A stretch of DNA of 64,000 bases from Aceticella autotrophica (lineage in GTDB: Bacteria > Bacillota > Thermoanaerobacteria > Thermoanaerobacterales > Thermoanaerobacteraceae). Both the position numbers and the translations under genes were made by a program. Shown here one piece after another: positions 1 through 9,410 of the stretch (within the stretch, counting starts at the first letter, position 1; each line of letters starts with the position of its first letter). The notes beneath the pieces are model-generated. The model worked only from the letters and a program-made list of their open reading frames with translations. It did no database searches and was not told the origin of the DNA. Location of the stretch: positions 1,178,001-1,242,000 of the forward strand of contig NZ_CP060096.1 in the NCBI RefSeq assembly GCF_017357865.1, in the 5' to 3' direction.

Positions 1-694
1 ATATGACTTTGCAAAAAAATTAGGACATACGATAATAGATTTAAAACCCTCTCTTGTTCCACTTGTTACATATGAGAATACGAAGGAATTAATGGGTTTA
101 TCATTAAAAAATATTAATGCAGGTATATATTATAAAAATAAATTGATAAAAGAAGAATTTGGTGAATTGCTTTTTACACATTTTGGACTGTCAGGACCTA
201 TAATTTTAACACTAAGTAGATATATAAAAGATTATGTAGGTAAAGAACTTTTAATCAAAATTGATTTAAAACCAGCTTTATCAAATGACAAATTGGATAA
301 CAGATTATTGAGGGATTTTGAAAAATATTCAAAAAGAGTATTAAAAAATTCATTAGATGATTTGCTTCCACAGACATTAATTCCCTATATAATAAAAATA
401 TCTGAGATAGATCCAGAAAAAAAGACATCTAAGATTACTAAGGAAGAAAGGAAAAAATTAATACAGCATTTAAAACGGCTTACATTTAAAATAAAGGGAA
501 CATTACCTATAGAAGAAGCAATAATAACAAGTGGTGGAATCTTCACAAAAGAAATAAATCCATCAACGATGGAATCTAAAATTATAAAAGGATTATTTTT
601 TGCTGGTGAGATTATAGATGTTGACGGATTGACAGGGGGATTTAATCTGCAAATAGCCTTTTCAACAGGTTATGTTGCTGGTCTTAATTCATAA
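1..694 (+). CDS. NAD(P)/FAD-dependent oxidoreductase, HI0933/YhiN family (C-terminal part)
   Basis: The reading frame is already open at base 2 and enters from outside the window, so only about the last 230 residues are present. The end of the protein carries the family's C-terminal FAD signature: GGIFTKEINPSTMESK, then GLFFAGEIIDVDG and GGFNLQIAFSTGYVAG. These flavoproteins are of uncertain substrate; membership is clear from the motif order. An internal ATG at 92 is not the true start. The gene is followed by a hairpin terminator. Confidence 0.85.
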   Translation, partial: YDFAKKLGHTIIDLKPSLVPLVTYENTKELMGLSLKNINAGIYYKNKLIKEEFGELLFTHFGLSGPIILTLSRYIKDYVGKELLIKIDLKPALSNDKLDNRLLRDFEKYSKRVLKNSLDDLLPQTLIPYIIKISEIDPEKKTSKITKEERKKLIQHLKRLTFKIKGTLPIEEAIITSGGIFTKEINPSTMESKIIKGLFFAGEIIDVDGLTGGFNLQIAFSTGYVAGLNS

Positions 695-698
695 TAAG

Positions 699-722
699 TG
701 CAGAATACTGCATTTTTTTTTA
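699..722 (+). terminator. Rho-independent terminator after the flavoprotein gene
   Basis: A TGCAG/CTGCA stem with a 4-nt AATA loop is followed directly by a run of nine T. It lies a few bases after the stop codon. Confidence 0.7.
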
Positions 723-765
723 TTATACACATAAAATATAAAATAAATAAGATAGGAGGATAATC

Positions 766-1224
766 GTGGGTAAAAGATTAAAGAAATCAAGCCGTTTTAT
801 TTGTTTTGAAAATTTAATAGCTTTACTTATAATAGCAGGTTTTATTACTATCATATTATTTCAAACTACAATGCTCAATAGTACTCTTAGAGTATATTTG
901 AATTCTACAGAAAAAATCGAAGGTATAAATGTAAATACATACTTATCAAAGGAGGGAACATTAAAAATCGAGGTTATAAATGAAGAAAATGCAAATAATG
1001 CCTACATATTAGTTGATGGAGAACCTAAAGAGAATTTTACAAACAAATATATTAATATAAAAGTAAAATCCGGTCAATTAATCGAAATAGATGGAACTAA
1101 ATGTAATACGGATATGTATTTCAAAATTTCTGATATAAGCTATAATGTTATTGAACCGCAAAAGACTGCTATTATAAAAGTTGAAAAAAACATTGCCACA
1201 GTAGGAAGAGTAAGATTAAAATAA
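766..1224 (+). CDS. hypothetical membrane-anchored protein
   Basis: 152 residues from a GTG start that follows a GGAGG site. A basic N-terminus (KRLKKSSR) precedes one hydrophobic segment at about residues 17-36, then a soluble, extracytoplasmic-looking domain rich in Asn, Ile and Lys. I do not recognise a family. The topology suggests a single-pass protein with its C-terminal domain outside. It sits between a terminator and aroH, so it may start the downstream transcription unit. Confidence 0.6.
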   Translation: MGKRLKKSSRFICFENLIALLIIAGFITIILFQTTMLNSTLRVYLNSTEKIEGINVNTYLSKEGTLKIEVINEENANNAYILVDGEPKENFTNKYINIKVKSGQLIEIDGTKCNTDMYFKISDISYNVIEPQKTAIIKVEKNIATVGRVRLK

Positions 1225-1286
1225 TATTGTGATAAATTAATTTTTAATATATAATATAAAAAAGGATAGGGAAAGGAGAATGTTCT

Positions 1287-1634
1287 ATTAACGCAATTAG
1301 AGGAGCAATTACTACTGAAAATACAAAAGAGAAAATTTTTTCTGATACTGAGGAGCTGATAAAAAAGATTATCGAAGAAAATAATTTAAAAATAGATGAT
1401 ATTATTTCGATTATATTCAGCGCAACAAAGGATTTGGATGCGGCATATCCGGCTGAAGCTGTCAGAAATATTGGAATAACTACAATACCACTGATGTGCT
1501 TTCAGGAAATGAATGTAATTGGTAGCTTAAAGAAATGTATAAGAGTAATAATATATGTAAATTGTAATAACAACAGAAAAATTACACACGTATATTTAAA
1601 AGGCGCAAAAGTTTTACGTCCCGATATAATTTGA
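1287..1634 (+). CDS. aroH: chorismate mutase, AroH type
   Basis: Converts chorismate to prephenate for Phe/Tyr synthesis. The frame reads INAIRGAITTENTKE, then FSATKDLDAAYPAEAVR, IPLMCFQEM and VYLKGAKVLRPD, the conserved course of monofunctional AroH (about 115 residues). The start is odd. The frame has no ATG, GTG or TTG before AINAIRG; an ATT at 1287 lies 8 nt after a GGAG site. The nearby ATG at 1280 is out of frame and meets a stop after three codons. Either ATT is used or a 2-bp deletion has broken the start. cmk follows after 12 bp, so the two are probably cotranscribed. Confidence 0.8.
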   Translation: MNAIRGAITTENTKEKIFSDTEELIKKIIEENNLKIDDIISIIFSATKDLDAAYPAEAVRNIGITTIPLMCFQEMNVIGSLKKCIRVIIYVNCNNNRKITHVYLKGAKVLRPDII

Positions 1635-1646
1635 GGCGGTGAATAG

Positions 1647-2300
1647 ATGACTATAAAAATTGCTATTGATGGACCTGCAGGTTCTGGAAAAAGTACTGTT
1701 GCTAAAATCCTTGCTAAAAAACTAAATTTTGTATATGTAGATACAGGTGCATTATATAGAGCGATTACATATAAAATATTGAAAGAAGGTATCAATATAA
1801 ATGAGAAAAAAGCTATCCTAAATATTATTAATAACTTTGATATAACATTAAAAAGTGAAAGAATTTTTTTAGATGGCATAGATATTACTGAAGAGATACG
1901 AAAACCATATATTTCTCAGAATGTTTCACAAATATCTCAAATTCCAGAAATAAGAGAGTTTATGGTTAAATTACAAAAAGAATTGGCTAATAAAAATAAT
2001 ATAGTAATGGATGGACGAGATATTACGACTGTAGTTATGCCTGATGCACAATTTAAATTTTATATTACTGCAACTGAAGAAGTTAGAGCTAAAAGACGTT
2101 ATAACGAACTAAAAGCAAATAATTTTAACATTTCATTCAAAGATATTCTGAACGAAATTAAGATAAGAGATAAAATGGATATGGAAAGAAGTATTGCACC
2201 TTTAAAAATAGCCGAAGATGCAATAGTAGTAGATACATCTGATATGACTATTGATGAAGTAACAAATAAATTATATGATATTATTATAAAACAATTATAG
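1647..2300 (+). CDS. cmk: cytidylate kinase
   Basis: Phosphorylates CMP and dCMP using ATP. The N-terminal P-loop GPAGSGKST is at about residues 9-17, followed by FVYVDTGALYRAIT and MDGRDITTVV, all typical of bacterial Cmk. Length of 217 residues is normal. It is closely spaced with aroH upstream and plsC downstream, a common clostridial arrangement. Confidence 0.96.
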   Translation: MTIKIAIDGPAGSGKSTVAKILAKKLNFVYVDTGALYRAITYKILKEGININEKKAILNIINNFDITLKSERIFLDGIDITEEIRKPYISQNVSQISQIPEIREFMVKLQKELANKNNIVMDGRDITTVVMPDAQFKFYITATEEVRAKRRYNELKANNFNISFKDILNEIKIRDKMDMERSIAPLKIAEDAIVVDTSDMTIDEVTNKLYDIIIKQL

Positions 2301-2314
2301 GGGGATTCATCAAA

Positions 2315-2893
2315 ATGTTTTATTATATTGCAAAATATATTGTACTTTTCATAATTAAGATATTATTCAAAATACATATAGAAAATATTGAAAATATTCC
2401 CAAAGAAGGACCTATAATAATATGTCCTAACCATATTAGTCTACTTGATCCCCCTGTTATTGGTGCATTATTAAACAGAAGAATCTATTTTATGGCTAAA
2501 TCAGAACTTTTTAAAAACCCTATTTTAGGTTTTATTCTCAAAAATGGTTTTGGAGCATTTCCTGTTAAAAGAGACAAACCTGATTTAACAGCTATTAAAA
2601 CAGCTTTAAAACATTTAAAAAACGGACATGCAATATGCATTTTTCCTGAAGGAACAAGGAGCAAAACAGGTAATCTTCAAAAAGCCGAACCAGGTGCGTC
2701 TTTATTATCTGCAAAAGCACATGCACCTGTTATACCTATTGGAATTAACGGAAATTATAAATTATTTTCTAATATTATTATAAAAGTAGGAAAACCAATT
2801 CATCCGGATAATTTTTCAAATGGACATATTTCACAGCAGAACATGGCTCAAATTGGAGAGATTATAATGAATGAAATTTCAAAATTACTTTAG
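2315..2893 (+). CDS. plsC: 1-acyl-sn-glycerol-3-phosphate acyltransferase
   Basis: Membrane-associated acyltransferase that makes phosphatidic acid. It has an N-terminal hydrophobic stretch (residues 2-20), the catalytic NHISLLD (HX4D) motif at about residue 39, and the substrate-binding FPEGTRS motif at about 110. Its 192 residues fit the short Firmicutes PlsC form. It starts 14 bp after cmk with a GGGG-type ribosome site. Confidence 0.94.
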   Translation: MFYYIAKYIVLFIIKILFKIHIENIENIPKEGPIIICPNHISLLDPPVIGALLNRRIYFMAKSELFKNPILGFILKNGFGAFPVKRDKPDLTAIKTALKHLKNGHAICIFPEGTRSKTGNLQKAEPGASLLSAKAHAPVIPIGINGNYKLFSNIIIKVGKPIHPDNFSNGHISQQNMAQIGEIIMNEISKLL

Positions 2894-2955
2894 AATATAA
2901 ACGAAAAATCAGGCAATATATTAAGATAATATTACTATATCATGGAGGAATTACT

Positions 2956-3804
2956 GTGAAAGTTATTGTAGCAAATCATGCCGGATTTTGCTTTGGGGTT
3001 AAAAGGGCTGTTGAAAAAGCATACGAACAATTGAATAAAAAAGACAATATTAAAACATATACCTTAGGTGAATTGATACATAATCCACATGTAGTAAATG
3101 ACCTTTATGAAAAGGGTATTAAAAGTATTGAAGATATTAACAGTATTAATGAAAATAGTAGAATAATAATTAGAACACATGGTATTTCTGAAGACCTTTA
3201 TAGTAAATTAAAAGAAAAAAATTTAGAAATTGAAGATATGACATGTCCATTTGTTAAAAAGGTACAAAATATTGTAAAAAAATATTACAATAATGGATAT
3301 AATATAATAATTGTTGGTGACGAAAAACATCCTGAAGTTAGAGGAGTAAACGGATGGTGTAATAATACTGCATATATAATTAATTCAAGTGAAAATATGG
3401 AAATAATTCCAAAATTCAACAAAGCCTGCGTTGTTGCACAAACGACAATAACACAGGAACAATGGGAAAAGGTTTTAAAAATATTAAAAAATAAAGTTAA
3501 AGAGTTAATATCATTTAATACAATTTGTGATGCAACAAACAAAAGGCAAAAGGCAGCTGAAGAGCTTTCACATATAGTTGATATAATGATAGTGATAGGC
3601 GGGAAAAAAAGTTCTAATACTCAGAAACTTAAAAAAATCTGTGAAAAAAATTGTAAAAAAACATACCAAATTGAAAGTAAAGAAGAGCTAAATTTAATTT
3701 TATTTAAAAAAGACTATACCATTGGTATTACAGCTGGTGCCTCTACACCAGGTTATATAATAAATGATGTTGTAAATGAATTAATGTATAAAAAAGGAGA
3801 ATAA
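2956..3804 (+). CDS. ispH: 4-hydroxy-3-methylbut-2-enyl diphosphate reductase
   Basis: Last step of the MEP isoprenoid pathway; an iron-sulfur enzyme giving IPP and DMAPP. The three cluster cysteines are visible: C12 in GFCFGVKRAV, C97 in DMTCPFV and C191 in TICDATNKRQ. The start is GTG after GGAGG. At 282 residues it is the stand-alone form; many clostridia carry ispH fused to ribosomal protein S1, which is absent here. Confidence 0.96.
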   Translation: MKVIVANHAGFCFGVKRAVEKAYEQLNKKDNIKTYTLGELIHNPHVVNDLYEKGIKSIEDINSINENSRIIIRTHGISEDLYSKLKEKNLEIEDMTCPFVKKVQNIVKKYYNNGYNIIIVGDEKHPEVRGVNGWCNNTAYIINSSENMEIIPKFNKACVVAQTTITQEQWEKVLKILKNKVKELISFNTICDATNKRQKAAEELSHIVDIMIVIGGKKSSNTQKLKKICEKNCKKTYQIESKEELNLILFKKDYTIGITAGASTPGYIINDVVNELMYKKGE

Positions 3805-3828
3805 TTAACTGCTGTCATGTAAAATACC

Positions 3829-3856
3829 TTGACAAAACTCAAAAATCTGATAAAAT
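3829..3856 (+). promoter_or_regulatory. sigma-A-type promoter for speD
   Basis: TTGACA at 3829-3834, a 16-bp spacer and TAAAAT at 3851-3856, about 50 bp before the speD start. Confidence 0.65.
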
Positions 3857-3904
3857 TTATCTTATTGAATATTAACTTTAATTATGAGGAGGAACGATAG
3901 TAGA

Positions 3905-4279
3905 ATGAATGCTTTGGGTCGTCATATTTTGGCAGAAATTTATGGTTGCGATAACAAAATCCTTGACGATTGTAAATTGATTGAGGAGATAATGGTAAAA
4001 GCAGCTATAGAAGCAGGTGCAGAGGTGTGTGAAGTTGCTTTCCATAAATTCAGCCCCCAGGGCGTAAGCGGGGTAGTAGTTATTTCTGAATCTCATTTAA
4101 CTATTCATACTTGGCCAGAATTAAATTATGCTGCTGTTGATGTATTTACATGTGGAAGTAATGTTAATCCATGGGATGCTTGTAGTTATTTAACTAAATT
4201 ATTAAAGGCAAAAAATATGACAGCAACAGAAGTTAAAAGAGGAGTATTTGAACAGCCTGTTAAGGTTTTAAGTTCATAA
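3905..4279 (+). CDS. speD: S-adenosylmethionine decarboxylase proenzyme, SpeH type
   Basis: Makes decarboxylated AdoMet for spermidine synthesis. The self-cleavage site is seen in [12 protein letters not shown], so Glu62-Ser63 should be cut and Ser63 converted to the pyruvoyl group. I chose the ATG at 3905 because a GAGGAGG ribosome site lies 10-15 nt before it; an earlier in-frame ATG at 3884 overlaps that site. The resulting 124 residues match prokaryotic SpeH. It has its own promoter and is followed by hairpins, so it is probably monocistronic. No spermidine synthase gene is near. Confidence 0.95.
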   Translation: MNALGRHILAEIYGCDNKILDDCKLIEEIMVKAAIEAGAEVCEVAFHKFSPQGVSGVVVISESHLTIHTWPELNYAAVDVFTCGSNVNPWDACSYLTKLLKAKNMTATEVKRGVFEQPVKVLSS

Positions 4280-4314
4280 AATTTTTAATATGATTTGTAT
4301 ATTAAAAAATTTTT
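4278..4314 (+). terminator. AT-only hairpin after speD
   Basis: AAAATTTTTAATAT pairs with ATATTAAAAAATTTT across a short loop. It overlaps the speD stop codon and ends in T residues. It is AT-rich, so termination strength is uncertain. Confidence 0.45.
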
Positions 4315-4371
4315 AGTTAAAACTATTAAAGAACCTCACAAATACATTGAAACCCCCTTTACATCATTTAC

Positions 4372-4397
4372 AGTGGCTATATCTTAGCCACTTTTTT
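4372..4397 (+). terminator. strong Rho-independent terminator
   Basis: AGTGGCTA/TAGCCACT stem with a short loop and six T. It separates speD from cheR. Confidence 0.85.
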
Positions 4398-4426
4398 ACA
4401 TAATAAAATTTTTGGAGGTAAAATTC

Positions 4427-5203
4427 ATGCTAACATATGAAGATTTTGTTTTGAAAATATGCCAATTAACCGGCATAGATTTATCACTATATAAAGAAAA
4501 ACAAATGAAAAGAAGAATTAATTCATTAATTTTAAACAGTAATTATAAAAATTATGATGACTATTATAAAGCATTAACGACAAATAAAAATTTATATAAT
4601 GAATTTATAAATTATATAACGATAAATGTAACTGAATTCTTTAGAAACTTAGATCAATGGATCGTTTTGGAAAATGAAATATTGCCCTATCTAATTAAAA
4701 AAAACTTAAAAATATGGAGTGCCGCATGCTCAACAGGGGAGGAACCGTATACTTTAGCAATGATATTATCAAAGCATATAAATCTTGAAGATGTTAATAT
4801 TATAGCAACAGATATTGATGAAAATGCGCTTGCTAAAGCACAGAAAGGTATATATACAGATAAAAGTTTGGAAAAAGTGCCTGCTGAATATATAAAAAAA
4901 TTCTTTACAAAGGTTAATAATACTTCTTACATAATTAGTGAAACATTGAGAAAAAATATAATTTTTAAAAAACATAATTTACTCACGGATAAATATCCTG
5001 AAAATGTGAATTTGGTTATATGTCGTAATGTTTTAATATACTTCAATGATAAGGCAAAAAATGATACATATAAAAAAATATATGATTGTCTATCAAATGA
5101 TGGTATTTTTTTTGTAGGCGGTACTGAACAAATAATTCTTCCATATAGATATAATTTTGAACCTATAAAAACTTTCTTTTATAAAAAAATCAGCAATAAT
5201 TAG
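4427..5203 (+). CDS. cheR: CheR-type protein-glutamate methyltransferase
   Basis: AdoMet-dependent methylation of chemoreceptor glutamates. It shows the N-terminal helical CheR domain, NVTEFFRNLDQW, the AdoMet-binding IWSAACSTGEEPYTLAM, NIIATDIDENAL, and CRNVLIYFND. The ATG at 4427 has GGAGG 8 nt upstream, giving 258 residues. No other chemotaxis gene is in the window, so it is an isolated cheR between housekeeping genes. Confidence 0.93.
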   Translation: MLTYEDFVLKICQLTGIDLSLYKEKQMKRRINSLILNSNYKNYDDYYKALTTNKNLYNEFINYITINVTEFFRNLDQWIVLENEILPYLIKKNLKIWSAACSTGEEPYTLAMILSKHINLEDVNIIATDIDENALAKAQKGIYTDKSLEKVPAEYIKKFFTKVNNTSYIISETLRKNIIFKKHNLLTDKYPENVNLVICRNVLIYFNDKAKNDTYKKIYDCLSNDGIFFVGGTEQIILPYRYNFEPIKTFFYKKISNN

Positions 5204-5312
5204 ACTAAGTTAACTATAAGAAACCCTTACATTTGATTTATAATTGCTTGTGGTAAATCCTTATATAATATATAATATTAAAGTAAGTTGCTTGATGGAG
5301 GTATATTTATAA

Positions 5313-6725
5313 ATGAATGAAAAAAAAAGCATAATCATAACAGATGAAGCTATAAAGGCACAAAGAAATATTATTAATAAAATTGCAAATTTAAATAAAA
5401 ACAAATGTCTAAAATTTCATATTAAAACATACGGGTGTCAAATGAATGTACATGATTCAGAGAAACTATCTGGCATGTTAAAGGAAATGGGATATATAAA
5501 TACAAAAAATATTGAAGAAGCAGATATAATACTTTTTAATACATGTTGTGTGCGAGAACATGTTGAAATAAAAATTCTAAGTAGGGTATCTCAAATCAAA
5601 GAACTTAAAACAAGAAAACCAGATGTAATTATTGGTATATGTGGGTGTATGATGCAAGAGAAAGAAATAGTCGATAAAATAAAAAATTATTATCCATATG
5701 TGGACCTTGTTTTTGGTACACACAATTTATTTAAATTTCCAGAAATTCTATTAAAAGCAATTTTTTCAGATTCTACAGTAATTGATATATGGGATGATAA
5801 TCCAAATATCATTGAGAATATACCAATAAAAAGAGCTGATGCTATTAAAGCGTGGATAGATATTAATTATGGATGTAATAATTTTTGTACGTATTGTATA
5901 GTTCCATATGTAAGGGGAAGAGAAAAAAGCAGAAGACCGGAAAATATTCTTAATGAGATAAAATCTCTGGCTAACAAGGGATATAAAGAAATAACACTTT
6001 TGGGGCAAAATGTTAATTCATATGGTAATGACCTGCATGAAGGCATAACATTTGCAAAGCTTTTGTACATGGTTAATGAAATAAATGGTATAGAACGGAT
6101 AAGGTTTATGACTTCGCATCCAAAAGATTTATCCGATGAGTTGATTTTTGCCATGAGGGATCTTGGAAAAGTTTGCGAACATTTGCATTTACCTATTCAA
6201 TCTGGGAGCAATAGAATACTTAAAAAAATGAATAGAAAATATACAAAAGAAAGTTATTTGGAAATAATAGACAAATTAAGAGTAAATATACCTGATATAG
6301 CTATAACAACAGATATTATTGTAGGTTTTCCAGGTGAAACTGAAGAAGATTTTAAAGAAACTTTAGATCTTGTTAAAAAAGTTCGATATGATGCAGCATA
6401 TACTTTTATATACTCTAAAAGGTCTGGAACACCTGCAGCTAATATGGAAGAACAGGTTGATAAAAATATAAAACACGAAAGGCTCGAAAAATTAATTGAA
6501 CTACAAAACAAGATAAGTATAGAAAAGAATGCAGAATTAAATGGAAAGATATTGGAGGTATTGGTTGAAGGGATTAGCAAAAGAGATAAAGAGAAATTAA
6601 CAGGAAGAACAAGAACAAATAAGATTGTTCACTTTTTAGGAAAACCTGATTTAATAGGTAATTTTGTAAATCTAAAGATTAAGGAAACAAAGGCATGGAC
6701 AATGCAAGGAGAGTTAATTCAATAA
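5313..6725 (+). CDS. miaB: tRNA-2-methylthio-N6-dimethylallyladenosine synthase
   Basis: Radical SAM methylthiotransferase acting on i6A37 of tRNA, downstream of MiaA in the pathway. The N-terminal MTTase domain has cluster cysteines in TYGCQMN (C42), NTCCVRE and ICGCMMQEK. The radical SAM cluster is CNNFCTYC (C188, C192, C195). A C-terminal TRAM domain follows (about residues 405-470). Its 470 residues are slightly long because of an N-terminal extension of about 30 residues. mutS begins about 90 bp downstream and miaA follows mutL, so modification and repair genes are grouped. Confidence 0.96.
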   Translation: MNEKKSIIITDEAIKAQRNIINKIANLNKNKCLKFHIKTYGCQMNVHDSEKLSGMLKEMGYINTKNIEEADIILFNTCCVREHVEIKILSRVSQIKELKTRKPDVIIGICGCMMQEKEIVDKIKNYYPYVDLVFGTHNLFKFPEILLKAIFSDSTVIDIWDDNPNIIENIPIKRADAIKAWIDINYGCNNFCTYCIVPYVRGREKSRRPENILNEIKSLANKGYKEITLLGQNVNSYGNDLHEGITFAKLLYMVNEINGIERIRFMTSHPKDLSDELIFAMRDLGKVCEHLHLPIQSGSNRILKKMNRKYTKESYLEIIDKLRVNIPDIAITTDIIVGFPGETEEDFKETLDLVKKVRYDAAYTFIYSKRSGTPAANMEEQVDKNIKHERLEKLIELQNKISIEKNAELNGKILEVLVEGISKRDKEKLTGRTRTNKIVHFLGKPDLIGNFVNLKIKETKAWTMQGELIQ

Positions 6726-6818
6726 ATATTGAACATAATTGCTCAGTTTAAACATTGTTTTACCTATTATAATATGTATTTTGAAAACTCTAATTTTAGT
6801 TTTGGGAGGTTTGGAACT

Positions 6819-9410
6819 TTGGCTTTTACTCCAATGATGGAACAATACCTTAAAATTAAAAATAAATATAAAGATGCAATTCTTTTTTTCAGACTTGGAG
6901 ATTTCTATGAGATGTTTTTCGATGATGCAATAATTGCAGCAAAAGAACTTGAAATAGCTTTAACCGGAAAAGACTGCGGGCAAAGTGAAAGAGCTCCAAT
7001 GGCAGGTATACCATATCATACAGCTGATAATTACATTGATAAATTAATTAAAAAAGGATATAAAGTTGCTATATGTGAACAACTGGAAGACCCCTCAATG
7101 TCTAAGGGATTAGTTGAGAGAGATGTGGTTAGAATTTATACCCCAGGAACAATAATAAATTTAAATTCTATAGAGGAAAAATCAAATAATTATTTAGTAT
7201 CAGTATACAAATATAAATTAAATTATGGAATATCAATTGTAGATGTTACAACCGGAGATTTATTTGTAACCGAAATTATAAATTGTAATAATATAAATAA
7301 AATTTATGATGAAATTATTAGGTATGAACCATCGGAAATAATAGCAAATTCAGATTTTTTTTCAAATAATAAGCTTATTAAAGCTATTAAAAGCAAACAC
7401 TGTTATTTAAATAAATTTACATCTGAAAATACATATGAAGAAATGGTTGAACTAATTGAAAATCAATTTAATAATTCTATAGATGAACTTAATTTAGGAA
7501 ATAAAAAATATGCTATAATTTCTTTATCGTTACTTTTAGAATATTTAAACAATCTTCATAAGGTACCTTTAAAACAGATAAATAAAATTAACTATTATAA
7601 AGACGACTCATTTATGGTCCTTGATAGTAACACTATCAAAAATCTAGAAATAATCGAATCAAGTAAAACAAATTCTAAAAAAGGGTCATTACTGGGAGTT
7701 TTAGATAAAACGGTTACTCCAATGGGTGGAAGACTTTTAAAAAAATGGCTTGAAGAACCTTTGATTAAAACAGATAAAATTCAAGTAAGACTTGATGCAG
7801 TTGAAGAATTATTAAATGATTATAAAGGAAGGTTAGAACTTAATGAAGCTTTAAATGGAATTTATGATTTAGAAAGACTATCAAGCAAAATAGTTTATCA
7901 GAATATAAACCCAAAAGATTTTATTTCAATAAAAATTTCACTTGAAAAATTACCTCAAGTCAAAGAAAATTTGAAAAAATATAATACATTACTTTTAAAA
8001 GAATTATATTTAAAATTAGATACCTTAGAAGATATATACAAGCTGATTGAAGAATCTATTAAAGAAGATCCTTCAACCTCATTAAAAGAAGGTAATATAA
8101 TAAAAGATGGTTATGATGAAAATATTGATAAACTGCGTAAAGCTTCAATAGAAGGTAAAGATTGGATTGCAAATCTTGAAGCAAGTGAAAGGGACAAAAC
8201 AGGGATTAAAACATTAAAAGTCGGATACAACAAGGTATTTGGGTATTATATAGAAATAACTAAGTCAAACTTATCTATGGTTCCAGATACTTACATAAGA
8301 AAGCAGACTCTATCAAATGCAGAAAGATTTATTACTCCTGAATTAAAAGAAATAGAAGAAACAATTTTAACTGCAGAGGAAAAATTAATCAACATGGAAT
8401 ATGAAGTATTTAATAATATAAGAAGGAAACTTGAAATACAGATAAATAGAATCCAAAATGCCGCAAAAATTATTGCATTTTTGGATGTATTACTTTCACT
8501 TGCTGTTGTAGCAGAAACGAATTATTATGTTAAACCATTAGTAAACAATAACAATAAAATTTTTATAAAAGATGGAAGACATCCAGTTATAGAAACAATT
8601 TTGGAAGAAAATTTCGTTTCAAATGATATAGAGTTAAGCAGCCAAGATCCAATAATGATAATTACTGGACCTAATATGGCAGGTAAATCAACATATATGA
8701 GACAGATTGCACTAATTATTTTAATGGCACAGATAGGCTCCTTTGTACCTGCATCATATGCTGAAATAGGAATTGTTGATAGAATATTTACAAGAGTGGG
8801 AGCTTCTGATGATTTGTTTTCAGGTCAAAGCACATTTATGGTTGAAATGAGTGAAGTATCAAATATTTTAAAGTCTGCTACAGATAAAAGCCTGATAATA
8901 CTTGATGAGGTTGGACGTGGGACCAGCACATATGATGGTATGAGCATTGCATGGTCAGTTCTTGAATATATACATGAAACAATAAAAGCTAAAACATTAT
9001 TTGCTACACATTATCATGAACTGACAAATTTGGAAAAACAATTAAATGGAATAAAAAATTATAATATTTCTGTTGTAGAAAAAAACGATGATATAATATT
9101 TTTAAGAAAAATAATACCAGGTGCGGCTGATAAAAGTTATGGAATACAAGTATCAAAACTTGCTGGATTACCAGACTGTATTATAGAAAAAGCAAAAGAA
9201 ATTTTAAATAATCTTGAAAATAATAAAAAAGAAATTATTACGGAAACTGCAGCAACGACTCAAATAGATATCTTTGGGATAGAAAAGGATAATTTCATAA
9301 AAGAAATATCTGAATGCGATATAGATAACATGACACCGCTTAATGCTTTAAATTATCTAAATGTCCTAAAGAAAAAAGCTTCTGTTTTAAGGTGTGATAA
9401 TCATGAATAA
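6819..9410 (+). CDS. mutS: DNA mismatch repair protein MutS
   Basis: Recognises mismatches. The N-terminal mismatch-binding motif FFRLGDFYEMFFDDA is present (Phe and Glu of the FXE motif), then GKDCGQSERAPMAGIPYH, and the C-terminal ATPase with Walker A GPNMAGKST, LILDEVGRGTSTYDG and ATHYHEL. The TTG at 6819 is chosen because GGGAGG lies 9 nt before it; an upstream TTG at 6729 adds 30 unconserved residues. This gives 863 residues. The 3' end overlaps mutL by 8 bp, so the two are translationally coupled. Confidence 0.96.
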   Translation: MAFTPMMEQYLKIKNKYKDAILFFRLGDFYEMFFDDAIIAAKELEIALTGKDCGQSERAPMAGIPYHTADNYIDKLIKKGYKVAICEQLEDPSMSKGLVERDVVRIYTPGTIINLNSIEEKSNNYLVSVYKYKLNYGISIVDVTTGDLFVTEIINCNNINKIYDEIIRYEPSEIIANSDFFSNNKLIKAIKSKHCYLNKFTSENTYEEMVELIENQFNNSIDELNLGNKKYAIISLSLLLEYLNNLHKVPLKQINKINYYKDDSFMVLDSNTIKNLEIIESSKTNSKKGSLLGVLDKTVTPMGGRLLKKWLEEPLIKTDKIQVRLDAVEELLNDYKGRLELNEALNGIYDLERLSSKIVYQNINPKDFISIKISLEKLPQVKENLKKYNTLLLKELYLKLDTLEDIYKLIEESIKEDPSTSLKEGNIIKDGYDENIDKLRKASIEGKDWIANLEASERDKTGIKTLKVGYNKVFGYYIEITKSNLSMVPDTYIRKQTLSNAERFITPELKEIEETILTAEEKLINMEYEVFNNIRRKLEIQINRIQNAAKIIAFLDVLLSLAVVAETNYYVKPLVNNNNKIFIKDGRHPVIETILEENFVSNDIELSSQDPIMIITGPNMAGKSTYMRQIALIILMAQIGSFVPASYAEIGIVDRIFTRVGASDDLFSGQSTFMVEMSEVSNILKSATDKSLIILDEVGRGTSTYDGMSIAWSVLEYIHETIKAKTLFATHYHELTNLEKQLNGIKNYNISVVEKNDDIIFLRKIIPGAADKSYGIQVSKLAGLPDCIIEKAKEILNNLENNKKEIITETAATTQIDIFGIEKDNFIKEISECDIDNMTPLNALNYLNVLKKKASVLRCDNHE

